Assembly (NCBI GenBank): GCA_937776645.1
Contig: CALMRI010000050.1
Coordinates: 1 to 64,000 of the forward strand
Reading direction: 5' to 3'
Length of the DNA: 64,000 nucleotides
From: an uncultured Alphaproteobacteria bacterium
Lineage (GTDB): Bacteria > Pseudomonadota > Alphaproteobacteria > Thalassobaculales > Thalassobaculaceae
Part shown: positions 54,737 through 63,818 of the stretch, piece after piece
How the letters are laid out: the number at the start of each line of letters is the position of its first letter
Numbering within the stretch: position 1 is the stretch's first letter
The notes under the pieces: model-generated
The model's input: only the letters and a program-made list of their open reading frames with translations
Databases searched by the model: none
What the model was told of the DNA's origin: nothing
Made by a program: the position numbers and the translations under genes

Positions 54737-56047
54737 TTGTCAAAGTTAGACGCGGTCAAACGCCACGGCGAGACCTTCTACGGCTATCGCATCGTGATGG
54801 CCTGCGGTCTAATCCAAGCCGTCAGTCTCGGCGGTATCTTTACCTTCGGCGTGTTGTTTCCAGAGCTGGAACGTGAATTCGGTTGGTCGCGCACCGCGAT
54901 CTCGGGCGCGTCCTCGTTCGCCTTCCTTCTTATGGGCGTGTGCTCTGTATTCATGGGCCAGGCCAGTGATCGCTTCGGCCCCCGTTTAGTGCTGTCCTGC
55001 GCCGGTATCCTTGTCGGCTTATCATACATTCTGTTCTTTCAGATCACCGCCGTATGGGAGCTTTACGTATATTACAGCGTCCTTTTCGGTATCGGCCTCG
55101 CCGCCCACGATGTCGGAACGCTTTCGACGATTGCCCGTTGGTTCCAACGCCGTCGAGGCCTCATGACTGGGATTGTCAAGTCAGGTGGCGGTGCCGGGCA
55201 GGTGTTGATACCGATTTGCATTGCCGCCCTGATTGCCGGTCCGGGTTGGCGTGTCGCCTGTTTGACGTTAGGGGTGACGGTGATCGTCTTGCAGGTCGGT
55301 GCCGCGCAAGTCTTAAAACACAATCCTGCTCTTCTTGGCTTGTGGCCAGATGGCAAGGAACCGCCGGATGGTCCGCCGACCAAGAAATCATCGGAACAGA
55401 CGACTTTCGACCCGGTGTCTACGCCGTCGACCGGGGAGGAAGGCGGCGTCACGTTCAAGGAAGCGTTGCGCTCCATTACGCTCTGGAAACTTTGCGCGAC
55501 CAAATTTTGCGATCTGTTTTGCCTGTTCACCGTCATTATCCATATCGTGCCCTTTGCCGCGGACCTAGAACTGGCCCCAACGACGGGAGCCGCGCTTCTG
55601 TCGGTCATCGGCGGCATGAGTATCCTTGGCCGCATGGTCATGGGGGCCGCCTTCGATTGCATTGGCGGACGGTTATCCCTGGTCATCTGTTTTGCCGTCT
55701 TGTTCCTGAGTTTGGTGGTGTTGCAATTCGCGGGTCCGGCGTGGTCTTTGTTCCTCTTCGCGGCGATCTATGGGCCGGCACATGGCGGCTTCTTCACGCT
55801 TACGGCACCGTCGGTGGCCGAGTTCTTCGGCACCCGAACTCACGGGACCCTGTTCGGCCTGGTGGTTTCGTGCGGCACCATTGGAGCCACACTAGGCCCT
55901 GTAGTGGCGGGTTGGTTGTTCGACGAAATGGGCAACTACAGTATTGCGTTCGCGCTGTTGCTGGGCGTCAGCGTGCTCGGTCTAGTCGTGGCCTACACAA
56001 TGCCGCCGAACACCTCCCACCAGAATGCCCACTCGATTGGACCATAA
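54737..56047 (+). CDS. MFS transporter, monocarboxylate/oxalate-formate-like
   Basis: 436 residues with about twelve membrane helices. The MFS motif GQASDRFGPRLVL follows helix 2. YGYRIVMACGLIQAVSLGGI and FGVLFPELEREFGWSRTAIS resemble the OFA/monocarboxylate branch. A long cytoplasmic loop (WPDGKEPPDGPPTKKSSEQT) lies in the middle. The start is a TTG at 54737. A later start is possible. Oxalate export would suit the neighbouring pathway but is not shown. Confidence 0.88.
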   Translation: MSKLDAVKRHGETFYGYRIVMACGLIQAVSLGGIFTFGVLFPELEREFGWSRTAISGASSFAFLLMGVCSVFMGQASDRFGPRLVLSCAGILVGLSYILFFQITAVWELYVYYSVLFGIGLAAHDVGTLSTIARWFQRRRGLMTGIVKSGGGAGQVLIPICIAALIAGPGWRVACLTLGVTVIVLQVGAAQVLKHNPALLGLWPDGKEPPDGPPTKKSSEQTTFDPVSTPSTGEEGGVTFKEALRSITLWKLCATKFCDLFCLFTVIIHIVPFAADLELAPTTGAALLSVIGGMSILGRMVMGAAFDCIGGRLSLVICFAVLFLSLVVLQFAGPAWSLFLFAAIYGPAHGGFFTLTAPSVAEFFGTRTHGTLFGLVVSCGTIGATLGPVVAGWLFDEMGNYSIAFALLLGVSVLGLVVAYTMPPNTSHQNAHSIGP

Positions 56048-56322
56048 GGCGTCCGTTTTCCCGCGGCTTCCTTCGAAGGGAGCTAGGTGCGTAGGGTTGC
56101 TAGCTTCTTCTTCAGCCGGGTGACCGGGTCACCATGATCCGTTTGCGACCGACATCGCGATGAGATCAAAAAATGTTAGTTTCCCGCCTGCAAGATAGAG
56201 AATAATTTCCATTGTCAGGTAGCCGATAAAAAGGCCCGTGCCCACCACCGCTGCTCATGCCGTCGCATTCACTTTTAGGCTCATAATACCCTCCCCACTT
56301 AACTTGATCATTTTCACGCTGA
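56048..56322. other. Intergenic, nothing recognised
   Basis: About 275 bases after the MFS gene with no motif-bearing frame. Confidence 0.3.
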
Positions 56323-56460
56323 TCAGGATACGGCACGATCAGCACGCCGTACCGCGTTCTTCACCGTCGTCGGGTACCACTGGCCACCGCGGGCTGTGGG
56401 AATGCCGCGGGCGTTTAGCGCATCGGCGATCGACTGTAGAGTTGTTGCCCCGGCGCGGCG
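56323..56460 (-). pseudogene. Serine-recombinase fragment
   Basis: The minus strand reads ATTLQSIADALNARGIPTAR then GGQWYPTTVKNAVRRAD and a stop. This is the 'recombinase' domain segment found after the resolvase core of site-specific serine recombinases. Only about 45 residues remain. Confidence 0.65.
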
Positions 56461-56483
56461 AATTCCATCTGCCCACCCAAGTT

Positions 56484-56642
56484 GATTTACTGACTCAAGA
56501 GCGCGACCAGCTGAAAGCCGAGCTTGCCCGCGAGCGGGACAATGCCGCATGGTTAAAGAGCCGGGTCGAGGCCACCCAGCGTCAATTGACTGACGAGCGC
56601 GGGCGGTCCTGGTGGCAACGGACGTTTGGTGGCAGCAAATGA
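56484..56642 (+). pseudogene. C-terminal fragment of a coiled-coil DNA-binding-type protein
   Basis: VDLLTQERDQLKAELARERD and AAWLKSRVEATQRQLTDERG then RSWWQRTFGGSK. Such coiled tails ending in a Trp-rich RSWWxRLFG occur in plasmid/phage helix-turn-helix proteins. The N-terminal part is missing. Its stop overlaps the start of the next gene. Confidence 0.45.
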
Positions 56643-56989
56643 TACGAGCAGTCATGATAGCCGCGGTGGTGCTGATCCTGAGTGCGGGACCGGCGGCAGC
56701 AGGGACGGTGACGGGGAACAGTCTCCTTGAGCAGTGCCGCGCAGATGAGAAATTAGGTTCTGAGCCGAATATGGTGAATGCTTTCAGAGCTCGGCAGTGC
56801 CATGGCTTTGCGTCAGGCATCTCGACGTCATTCAATCGTGTGCTCTGGTGCATCCCCGACGACGTCGAGCTCGGCCAGATCATTCTTGTCGTCACCAAGC
56901 ACTTGAAGGAAAATCCAGAAAAGCTTCACGGCCTTGCGGCGGCACTCGTGGTGGCGGCCCTGCGCGAAGCCTGGCCCTGCCCCAAGTGA
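56639..56989 (+). CDS. Rap1a/Tai-like small secreted protein, copy 1
   Basis: 116 residues with a signal peptide (MIRAVMIAAVVLILSAGPAA). The mature part has GNSLLEQCRADE, CHGFASGISTSF, LWCIPDDVELGQIILVVTKH and ALREAWPCP, matching the Rap1a/Tai family. Founding members neutralise type VI amidase effectors. Most chromosomal relatives have no known partner. No effector gene is adjacent here. A related copy lies at 58584. Confidence 0.75.
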   Translation: MIRAVMIAAVVLILSAGPAAAGTVTGNSLLEQCRADEKLGSEPNMVNAFRARQCHGFASGISTSFNRVLWCIPDDVELGQIILVVTKHLKENPEKLHGLAAALVVAALREAWPCPK

Positions 56990-57229
56990 CCACGCGCACC
57001 AAGATAGCCGGCAGTAACTCGGCGACGACTGAAACGGCCAGCGATGCGGCGCACATGCCCGCACCACCGGCGAACCCTGTCGCTCTCCTGCGACTCCTAG
57101 CGGTGCCGCATGCATGGCGGCTTCACCGGGCCCTCTCTGGAGTTTTGAGATCGACTTTCGGCGCTTTAATGAAGTATTTTGAAACTGGGCTGGGAAACTC
57201 AGGCCAGGACAAACACCAGGAGATTGAAG

Positions 57230-57634
57230 ATGGCCATCGAAGGCGGCTGTTATTGCGGCGAGATTCGCTACGTTTCTGACAACCCCGCGCAGGGTCAATT
57301 GCAGTGCCATTGCCGCGAGTGCCAATATTTCACCGGTGGCAATCCCAACGCCATCATGGTCGTGCCGGACGACGGCTTCCGCTTCACCAAGGGCGCACCT
57401 GCGTCCTTCGCGCGCGGCGATCTGGAGCGGCCAGTGACCCGCTTGTTCTGCCCCTCTTGCGGGACCGCCATTGGCACCCGCAGCCCGGCCAGGCTAGGCT
57501 CGTTCATCATCAAGATCGGGACCTTAGACGATCCTTCGGGCTTTCAACCGCAAATGGCCATTTTCACCATCGACCAGCAGCCATACCACCACATTGCCGC
57601 CGGTATTCCGACATACCACCGCCGGCCCGGCTAA
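57230..57634 (+). CDS. GFA-family (Mss4-fold) zinc protein
   Basis: 134 residues from the ATG at 57230. The cysteine pattern GGCYCGEIRY, CHCRECQYFTGG and LFCPSCGTAIGTRS binds structural zinc. The family name (glutathione-dependent formaldehyde-activating) is historical and the activity is unproven for such proteins. Confidence 0.9.
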   Translation: MAIEGGCYCGEIRYVSDNPAQGQLQCHCRECQYFTGGNPNAIMVVPDDGFRFTKGAPASFARGDLERPVTRLFCPSCGTAIGTRSPARLGSFIIKIGTLDDPSGFQPQMAIFTIDQQPYHHIAAGIPTYHRRPG

Positions 57635-57761
57635 GCGCCCAAGGCGTGTTGGTTCACGCTACCAAGCCTGAGATATTGGCGCGACCTTCTGATTTTTTGC
57701 CGCATCGGCTGGCATTCCACGACAGGGCTTGGGATGCTACGTGCAGAATAGGGGAGGCATC

Positions 57762-58400
57762 ATGGCCAAGGGTTTGTTGATCGCATCTTTTGATTTTCCC
57801 ACCGCCTATGCCGACGAGTTCCATGACTGGTATGATCTGGAACATGTGCCGGAGCGTGAAGCTGTGTTCGGCTTTGGTGCTTGCGAACGTTGGATTGGGG
57901 TCGACAATCCAAACCAGGCCGTGGCGACTTATGACCTGGACTCGTTGGACGTTCTTCGTGGTGCTGCCTATAAAGCGATCGCATATGAAAATCTGTCTCC
58001 TTGGTCCAAGCGGGTGACCGGCATGTGCACCCGTATCTTGCGTTTCGAGGGTGTGCAGAAGTTATCCGGCGACATGGCCGCTCCAACCGGGGCCGCCGGT
58101 TTGTTGCTGTTCGCGCTGAACGTCGCGCCTGAGGCCGAGGATGATTTCAACGCGTGGTATGATGAGGAGCATATTCCGGCCCTGGCGGCGGTGCCCGGCG
58201 TCATGGCAGCTCGGCGTTACAGATCCGAAGGCGGCAGTCATCGTTATGTCGCGATCTATCACTTGGAAACGCCAGACGTGACCAAAAGCGAGGCTTGGAA
58301 CAAGGCGATCGATACCCCGTGGGGGGCGCGGGTTCGACCGCATTTCAAGGACCAGGTCCGGATCCTGACTGGCAAATACGAACGCGGTAAAACCGCATGA
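57762..58400 (+). CDS. Tandem dimeric alpha/beta-barrel (EthD/ABM-like) protein
   Basis: 212 residues. Two similar halves each carry the pattern FHDWYDLEHVPER (about residues 18-30) and FNAWYDEEHIPALAAVPGVM (about residues 127-146), typical of dimeric ferredoxin-like barrels such as EthD. Each half is likely one barrel subunit. The function is unknown. A GGGAGG site precedes the ATG at 57762. Confidence 0.8.
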   Translation: MAKGLLIASFDFPTAYADEFHDWYDLEHVPEREAVFGFGACERWIGVDNPNQAVATYDLDSLDVLRGAAYKAIAYENLSPWSKRVTGMCTRILRFEGVQKLSGDMAAPTGAAGLLLFALNVAPEAEDDFNAWYDEEHIPALAAVPGVMAARRYRSEGGSHRYVAIYHLETPDVTKSEAWNKAIDTPWGARVRPHFKDQVRILTGKYERGKTA

Positions 58401-58447
58401 CATTTTCAATTAACAGAATACCATCAGCATGGAATCTTCTTCAATCT

Positions 58448-58560
58448 TTAGGCTTTCTTTTGCGCCAACGCGTCCAGGACCGGCATCACATGCTCTCTGT
58501 ACCATAGGGTTTTTGATCTATAATTGTCATCCTTCCTCCACACCATGATGGTCCCGCCAC
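58448..58560 (-). pseudogene. Possible protein tail, unrecognised
   Basis: The minus strand reads VWRKDDNYRSKTLWYREHVM then PVLDALAQKKA and a stop. It is protein-like and ends naturally, but the upstream part runs into the reverse of the Rap1a-like gene. Probably the 3' end of a lost gene. The family is not recognised. Confidence 0.25.
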
Positions 58561-58583
58561 GTTCCTTCGATCCAAAGGCGTAG

Positions 58584-58883
58584 GTGGCGCTGATGATGAG
58601 TGCGGGACCTGCTGCTGGTACGGCCACGTCGGGGAACGTTCTTCTTGAGCGGTGCCGACACCATGAGAAAGACGCCGGTGACATTTACCAAGGGCATTGC
58701 ATGGGCTCCATCGAAGATGCCTGGATCGTGTCCACTAACGGCGGCTGCACCCCAGGCGGCGTTAACGTGGGGCAAGTGACCCTTGTCGCCATCAAGCACC
58801 TCAAAGAAAACCTGGCACAGCTTCACCCTCCCGCGGTCAGCCTCGTCGAGGATACCCTGCGAGAAGCCTGGCCCTGCCGCTGA
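58584..58883 (+). pseudogene. Rap1a/Tai-like protein, copy 2, signal peptide truncated
   Basis: Related to the 56639 protein: SGNVLLERCRHHEKD, CMGSIEDAWI, GVNVGQVTLVAIKHLKENLA and DTLREAWPC. The start retains only MALMMSAGPAAG, so export is doubtful. About 200 bases downstream of it resemble the sequence after copy 1, so gene and flank were duplicated together. Confidence 0.65.
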
Positions 58884-58990
58884 TGAACGCGCGCACCAAG
58901 AACGCCGGTAGTAACTTCGACGACGATTGGAACGGTCAGCGATGCGGCGCACATGCCCGCACCACCGGCTAATCTTGTCGCTCACCCGCG

Positions 58991-59248
58991 GTGACCCGCT
59001 CCCAGCGATGCCGCATGCATGGCGGCGCCAAGGGCTCGGGTGCGCCACCTGGCGAGCGTAACGGCGCCTATAAGCATGGCCGCTTCACCGGGCCTTCCCA
59101 GGAGGCCCAGAAGGCATCCGGCGCCGCCTTGCGGGTCGTCGGCAAATGGCTGACCGCCCGCGAGAACGGCAACATCGCGCTGGAGCAGCATTTGCGCATC
59201 GAGGTAGTGCTGGCCTTGCGCAGGAGCCAAGCCCAGCGGGAGCGGTGA
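58991..59248 (+). CDS. Small phage-type HGG/NGxYKHG protein
   Basis: 85 residues: RCRMHGGAKGSGAPPGERNG then AYKHGRFT is a widespread motif of small prophage-associated proteins. The 3' half (RVVGKWLTARENGNIALEQH then LRIEVVLALRRSQ) recurs degraded near 61245-61383. Function unknown. Confidence 0.55.
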   Translation: MTRSQRCRMHGGAKGSGAPPGERNGAYKHGRFTGPSQEAQKASGAALRVVGKWLTARENGNIALEQHLRIEVVLALRRSQAQRER

Positions 59249-59250
59249 GG
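59118..59250 (+). repeat. Dispersed repeat, copy 1 (3' half of the HGG gene)
   Basis: GGCATCCGGCGCCGCCTTGC and about 130 following bases recur at 61239-61380 with high identity, and similarity continues patchily for another 90 bases. The second copy is fused to a dead sulfatase. Confidence 0.75.
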
Positions 59251-59614
59251 CGGGGTTAACTAAAATAATCCCGCGGTGACCGCGTGTATGGGATTGTACG
59301 AATCCCAGTCTTGCTGACGGCCGTCTGCCCCCCAAATGTCGCCGTCGAGAGCACCGCCCTTTTTATAGACGGACATGTCGGTCAAGCTGGTGTCATCAAC
59401 ATTGTTCTTTAAAGTTACAAAGATCTAGATGCCTTAGCGTAATCCGACATTCCCTATTCGGAACACCCTCAACGGCTTTCGTGTTGCCCGGACGGTCACG
59501 CGGGAGCGTGGGACTTACTCTTTACCCATGTTTAGTTTTACCCTTGGAGTCCAGGGGCATAGCCCCTGGTCTATTCGAGGCGAGTGCGATTCACACATTT
59601 ATCCACCAACGTCA
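59251..59614. other. Intergenic, nothing recognised beyond the repeat flank
   Basis: About 360 bases. The first part continues the repeat homology (CGCGTGTATGGGATTGTACG). The rest shows no gene. Confidence 0.35.
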
Positions 59615-60547
59615 TCATGCGGGGGGCTCAAGCGAGCGCCGGGCCAACCGCAATTCCCGCAACCAAACATAAAGGCCACTGGAAATGATGATCGTGGCTC
59701 CGGTGATGGTCCAGGCATCCGGAACGTCGTCGAATATGTAATAGCCGTAGAGCACCGACCAGATGATCATGGGGTATTGGAAGGGGGCCAGCATCGAGGC
59801 GCTGGCCCGCTTGAAAGCGTAGATGATGATCAGATGCGAAACCCCGCCAATGCCGCCGATCGCCAGCAGCAGCAGCCATTGCTGCACGCTCGGTGTCTGC
59901 CAGTAAAACGGTGCGGCGAGCGAGGCGCCCAGCGCCCCGACCAGACCGGTGTAGAATAGCATCACCATCGGATCTTCGTCCCGAGAGAGCTGGCGGGTCA
60001 TGATCGCGTACAACGCGAACATCAGGGCGACGGCGAGCAGCAGCAAATAGGCCCAATGCATTTGCTGAAACCCCGGTCGCACGATCATCAGAATGCCGAG
60101 GAAACCAATCACCACCGCGGCCCAGCGCCGCCAGCCGACCTTTTCACCAAGCAGCGGGATCGACAGCGCCACCATGAAAAGGGGCGAGGCGAAGGTGATG
60201 GCATTGGCCTCCGCCAGAGGGACGGTGGCGATCGCCAGGAAAAAGCCCAACGTGCACGCTGCCAGCAACCCGCCGCGCAAGGACAGCGCGATCGGTCGTT
60301 TGGTCTTCCACATCCGGCGGAATCGGGTTCCCGGGAACAGTGCGACCATGATGGCCAGATGAAAGACGTAACGACCCCAAACGATGATTGGCACCGGCAG
60401 ATCCTCGGCGCCGTACTTGGCCAGCATGTCCATGGTCACGAACATAAAGCCAGACACCAGCATCAGCACGATCCCGAGCATCGGCCTGCTGTCGGGATGC
60501 CGCCGATCCACGACTGCCGACGCCACTGTGTCTCGCTCGAAGTTCAT
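59615..60547 (-). CDS. EamA/DMT-superfamily exporter
   Basis: 310 residues with ten predicted helices in two EamA repeats. The first is ILVMLVSGFMF-like and ends AVVIGFLGILMIVRPGF. The second ends ATIIISSGLYVWLRE. Such proteins export metabolites or amino acids. The substrate is unknown. Confidence 0.9.
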   Translation of the reverse strand: MNFERDTVASAVVDRRHPDSRPMLGIVLMLVSGFMFVTMDMLAKYGAEDLPVPIIVWGRYVFHLAIMVALFPGTRFRRMWKTKRPIALSLRGGLLAACTLGFFLAIATVPLAEANAITFASPLFMVALSIPLLGEKVGWRRWAAVVIGFLGILMIVRPGFQQMHWAYLLLLAVALMFALYAIMTRQLSRDEDPMVMLFYTGLVGALGASLAAPFYWQTPSVQQWLLLLAIGGIGGVSHLIIIYAFKRASASMLAPFQYPMIIWSVLYGYYIFDDVPDAWTITGATIIISSGLYVWLRELRLARRSLEPPA

Positions 60548-60651
60548 CGGTCTATCTATTCGGCTCCTGTCCGGTCGGTGGCCTGGACATCCGGTGTCGG
60601 ATTGAGACCTGGGCTAAGGTCTGCTAACCAAGACAAAGCAAAGGTAATATC

Positions 60652-60768
60652 ATGAAATTTGGCGCCTCTGCTGTACTAAGTGCGATCTTAACCGATCTTG
60701 AAAAATTGATCGCGACGCTGAAGAAGAACCATCATACTGGCATCGCGCGAAGATCTCCACGACCGTAG
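60652..60768 (+). CDS. Short ORF, possible gene start remnant
   Basis: 38 codons: MKFGASAVLSAILTDLEKLI then ATLKKNHHTG. It is preceded by AAAGGT at a fair distance from the ATG. It could be the 5' end of a lost gene. No family recognised. Confidence 0.2.
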   Translation: MKFGASAVLSAILTDLEKLIATLKKNHHTGIARRSPRP

Positions 60769-60771
60769 TCT

Positions 60772-61244
60772 CTAAACCAAGGCGACCTGCTCCAATGCCG
60801 GCGTCCGAGCGACGGGCAGGTTATCGTATAGATCCGCGATCAAATCGCTTTTAAGCGATGCCCGCGCCAGATCATCCCAAAGGTTATCGGAATTGGCGCG
60901 GATCGGCCGCCAGGTCGTACAGCTCATCCTCTTGGCCATCATGCGCCGTACCCGGCTCGCACACCGTGCACACGAACCCGTCGCGGCAGATCGTGCGCAG
61001 CGTGATGCTTTGACCGTCATAGCCGCCATCCCACTCGGTGATGACCCGCTCTCGGTCATTATCCGACATGGTCGGCAGCGGCGCGCCCTGCATGCGCGGG
61101 TCCGGCGTCACGCCGCGCTTGTCGATATGACCAAGGACCCGGCCCAACGCCTCGTCGATCAGCTCGTTCTCGATCTGACACATGGTGTTGATCTCTCTAA
61201 TCTGATCCGCCGTCATCTCGCCGGGCACGAAGCCGAAAGGCATC
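60772..61244 (-). pseudogene. Sulfatase C-terminal part, deleted and frameshifted
   Basis: The minus strand first reads IREINTMCQIENELIDEALG then RVLGHIDKRGV. It jumps to VITEWDGGYDGQSITLRTIC and CTVCEPGTAHDGQEDELYDL. After a shift near 60895 it gives NSDNLWDDLARASLKSDLIA then NLPVARTPAL and a stop. This is the C-terminal half of a type I sulfatase without the catalytic CxPxR region. Its left part is replaced by the dispersed repeat at 61239. Confidence 0.65.
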
Positions 61245-61380
61245 CAGCGCCGCCTTGCGGGTCGTCGGCAAATGGCTGATGGCTGACCGCCCGCGAGAAC
61301 GGCAACGTCGCGCTGGAGCAGCATTTGCGCATCGAGGCAGTGCTGGCCTTGCGCAGAAGTCGAGCCCAGCGGGAGCGGTG
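61239..61380 (+). repeat. Dispersed repeat, copy 2
   Basis: Degraded second copy of the 3' half of the small HGG gene (see 59118), with a short tandem duplication (GGCTGATGGCTGAC). It joins the sulfatase remnant, so the repeat or its carrier element caused that truncation. Confidence 0.7.
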
Positions 61381-61610
61381 AGGCAGGCCCGGCACATCCA
61401 GTGCCGGTACCGCGTGTACGGGGTTGTACGAATTACAGCCTTGCTGAGAGCCGTCCGCCCCAAGCGCCGTGAATCGGTGATGCCGGGTAGGTGCAGTGCT
61501 AATTTCATTCCATCGGTGTCGGGATTTATCTATGTTTGGCTCCGATGCCTAGTCCATTTAGGAAATGTAGGCTGAAGGTTTTTACAATTTAAACGTAAGG
61601 GAAGTTCGCC

Positions 61611-62213
61611 ATGCCCTGGTTCCTTAAAGGTAAATTCTACGAAAACTGTTCTTGCACCGCGACTTGTCCCTGCACTTGGTCTTCCATGGTTCAGCCCGCT
61701 ACCAATGATTTTTGCCGCGCCGTCTTGGCCTTCCAAATTGCGGAAGGAGAGATCGATGGCACTGCGATGGGCGGCGTGACTTTTGTTTTGGTGTTGGATA
61801 CGCCGCCACTCATGAGCGAGGGAAATTGGCGCGTGGGTGTGGTGGTCAACGACGGCTGCACGGACCAGCAAATGGCGCAGTTGGGGATTTTATTGAGCGG
61901 CAAGATCGGTGGCCCTCCGGAAATGCTGTCGGAATTAATCAGTGAAATGTTGGACATGGAGCGCCACCCGATCACCATTTCCGAACAGGAAAATGGCTTT
62001 CATGTGAAAATCGGGGAGGCCTCGGAATATTCGGCGTCGCTCGCCATCAACCCGTTTACAGAAGCGCCGGCCAAGCTTGTTGGTATGGCCCATCCGGCGG
62101 GTGATGAGCTGACCATAGCCAATGTTGACCGGTCCTCCATTTCGCTGATGGGCATTAATTACAGTGGTGAAAATCTAAGCGGCTTTCGAACCGATTTCGC
62201 CTGGGCCGCCTAA
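61611..62213 (+). CDS. DUF1326 protein
   Basis: 200 residues. The cysteine-rich N-terminus MPWFLKGKFYENCSCTATCP followed by CTWSS is diagnostic. It is 18 bases upstream of a DUF2182 membrane protein, a pairing seen in many proteobacteria. A soluble thiol protein working with a metal-related membrane partner is inferred. No biochemical function is established to my knowledge. Confidence 0.85.
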   Translation: MPWFLKGKFYENCSCTATCPCTWSSMVQPATNDFCRAVLAFQIAEGEIDGTAMGGVTFVLVLDTPPLMSEGNWRVGVVVNDGCTDQQMAQLGILLSGKIGGPPEMLSELISEMLDMERHPITISEQENGFHVKIGEASEYSASLAINPFTEAPAKLVGMAHPAGDELTIANVDRSSISLMGINYSGENLSGFRTDFAWAA

Positions 62214-62231
62214 GGTCGATCGTCGCGGCCC

Positions 62232-63032
62232 TTGTTTCCTCTGAGTGATCGCGTCCATCTGGCGCTGGCGGTTCTTTTCCTGGCGCTGGTCTGTTGGTTG
62301 GCGTTGTTGTGGCTGGTTTTTGACCACTGTCATCCCTTGGCTGTGATGACCATGCCGATGTCGCCGACTTGGACCGGCGGCAACGCGCTGGCGGTCCTGG
62401 TTATGTGGTTTGTGATGATGGTCGCGATGATGTTGCCGTCAGCTTGGCCGATGGTGGCGATGCATAAAAAGATGGCGACACAGCAGGGGCGGCTCAAGGA
62501 AAGTTATCTTTTCGCGTCTGCCTACGTTTTGATGTGGCTGTTTTTTTCCGTCGCGGCGGTACTGCTGCAATGGGTTTTCCAGCTGCAAAAAGCCATAAAC
62601 CCGGCCAGCCTAACGACTAGCACGACGATCTCGGTGTTGTTGTTGTTGTTGGCGGGTTTGTTCCAGTTTTCGAAATTGAAAGCGGCGTGTCTCGAAAAAT
62701 GCCGCAGCCCGGTCGGCTTTTTTATGACGCACTGGGCCGCCGGTCCGACCGGCGCCCTTAAAATGGGGCTCCGTCATGGTCTGTTCTGTCTCGGATGTTG
62801 CTGGGCGTTGATGCTTTTGCTTTTTGTCGGTGGGGTTATGAACCTGTTTTGGGTGCTCGTGCTGACGGTGGCGGTGATTGCCGAGAAAATTTTACCGTGG
62901 GGCCTGTTGATGAGCAAAGCGTTAGGCGGCGTGCTGCTGGCGGCCGCGGCTTATTTGGCAATCAGCGCTTATTTCTCCCCCACGGGGAGCGCCATGGGCA
63001 GCCACGCCATGGGCTGTATGGCCGGCGCCTGA
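62232..63032 (+). CDS. DUF2182 integral membrane protein
   Basis: 266 residues, about six to seven helices. Family hallmarks are the Met-rich WFVMMVAMMLPSAWPM, the cysteine pair LEKCRSPVGFFM, and GLFCLGCCWALMLLLFVGG. The Met/Cys/His content suggests metal (copper-like) handling. It starts at a TTG close behind the DUF1326 gene, so the two are cotranscribed. Confidence 0.85.
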   Translation: MFPLSDRVHLALAVLFLALVCWLALLWLVFDHCHPLAVMTMPMSPTWTGGNALAVLVMWFVMMVAMMLPSAWPMVAMHKKMATQQGRLKESYLFASAYVLMWLFFSVAAVLLQWVFQLQKAINPASLTTSTTISVLLLLLAGLFQFSKLKAACLEKCRSPVGFFMTHWAAGPTGALKMGLRHGLFCLGCCWALMLLLFVGGVMNLFWVLVLTVAVIAEKILPWGLLMSKALGGVLLAAAAYLAISAYFSPTGSAMGSHAMGCMAGA

Positions 63033-63210
63033 CGCGCCTTTCCAGCCCATCCCTTAAGTCCCATAAATTGCTGTGGTTGGAGTGGACGAGGGGGCGATTA
63101 CCTCGGTCCCCGAGGACGCCGGCGTGGTAGTGCCGGTCGCCTCTCGTTCAAGACTAAATTCTGGATTTCACTGTCGCGCCTGCATGACTGCATGAGCCAA
63201 TTCGCTCGGT
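63033..63210. other. Spacer after the DUF2182 gene
   Basis: No gene or clear terminator seen. Confidence 0.3.
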
Positions 63211-63354
63211 CTAATTTTTCGACGAAAACCGAGCCGCCTTGATCCATGCGGCGCCTACCTTAACGGCATATTGATAACTGAGGACGTGGTTGGATACGCC
63301 GTCCAGCGCCACCCATTCGCTATCGAAGCCAATGATGATGAGGTTCTCTGTCAT
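63211..63354 (-). pseudogene. DEDD 3'-5' exonuclease / B-type polymerase N-terminal scrap
   Basis: 47 codons: MTENLIIIGFDSEWVALDGV then SNHVLSYQYAVKVG. FDSEW gives the Exo I DxE motif, and LSYQYA is typical of exonuclease domains of plasmid or phage DNA polymerases. The reading frame ends in unrelated residues at 63211. Only the 5' end is kept. Confidence 0.5.
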
Positions 63355-63818
63355 CCACCCGCCCCCCAGTTTGGTGTAGTTAGCCCTATTGGGCCCATAC
63401 CTACTAATTACACCATGCCTTAACTATCTGATAATACTAAAGAAATAGGAATGGCCAACTACGAATTAGGTGTCATTTTCGTACTTCATAGCTGGTGGCC
63501 TCTAGCTGCATTAACCCTATTCTAAGACTCATACCGGTTATCTATCTAAATCTAGGCAACTCTCCACCCGGGACAAACTCAACCAAGAACAAGATCCATG
63601 AAAGAACGCCGGGCAGCGCAAAGAGAGTCTGTTGGAAGTACAATGTCTGTGGGGTTTTGTGGGAGGAGTGGGCTTAACAGAGTGTTTCCCACCAGAGCTG
63701 GTGGAGTAATTTTTTCTGCACTGTCAGCTAAGTCTTTGTTATTTCATCTTCACTCCAGGAAGAGCTCCAGTGAGCGAGATTTCCGGTTGCGCATTCGAAG
63801 GTATCAGGGGGGACAAAA
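63355..63818. other. AT-rich spacer with repeat remnants
   Basis: Contains a truncated relative of the 44127 ORF (TRDKLNQEQDP at about 63560-63592). An inverted pair also lies here (GGTGTAGTTAGCCCTATT / near CTAATTACACC at 63370-63413). No intact gene. A GGGGGGA ribosome site lies just before the ATG at 63819. Confidence 0.35.

Noticed and set aside
55054..56094. A 346-codon plus-strand frame inside the MFS gene
   Set aside because: Alternate-frame shadow. The overlapping frame has the MFS helices and motif.
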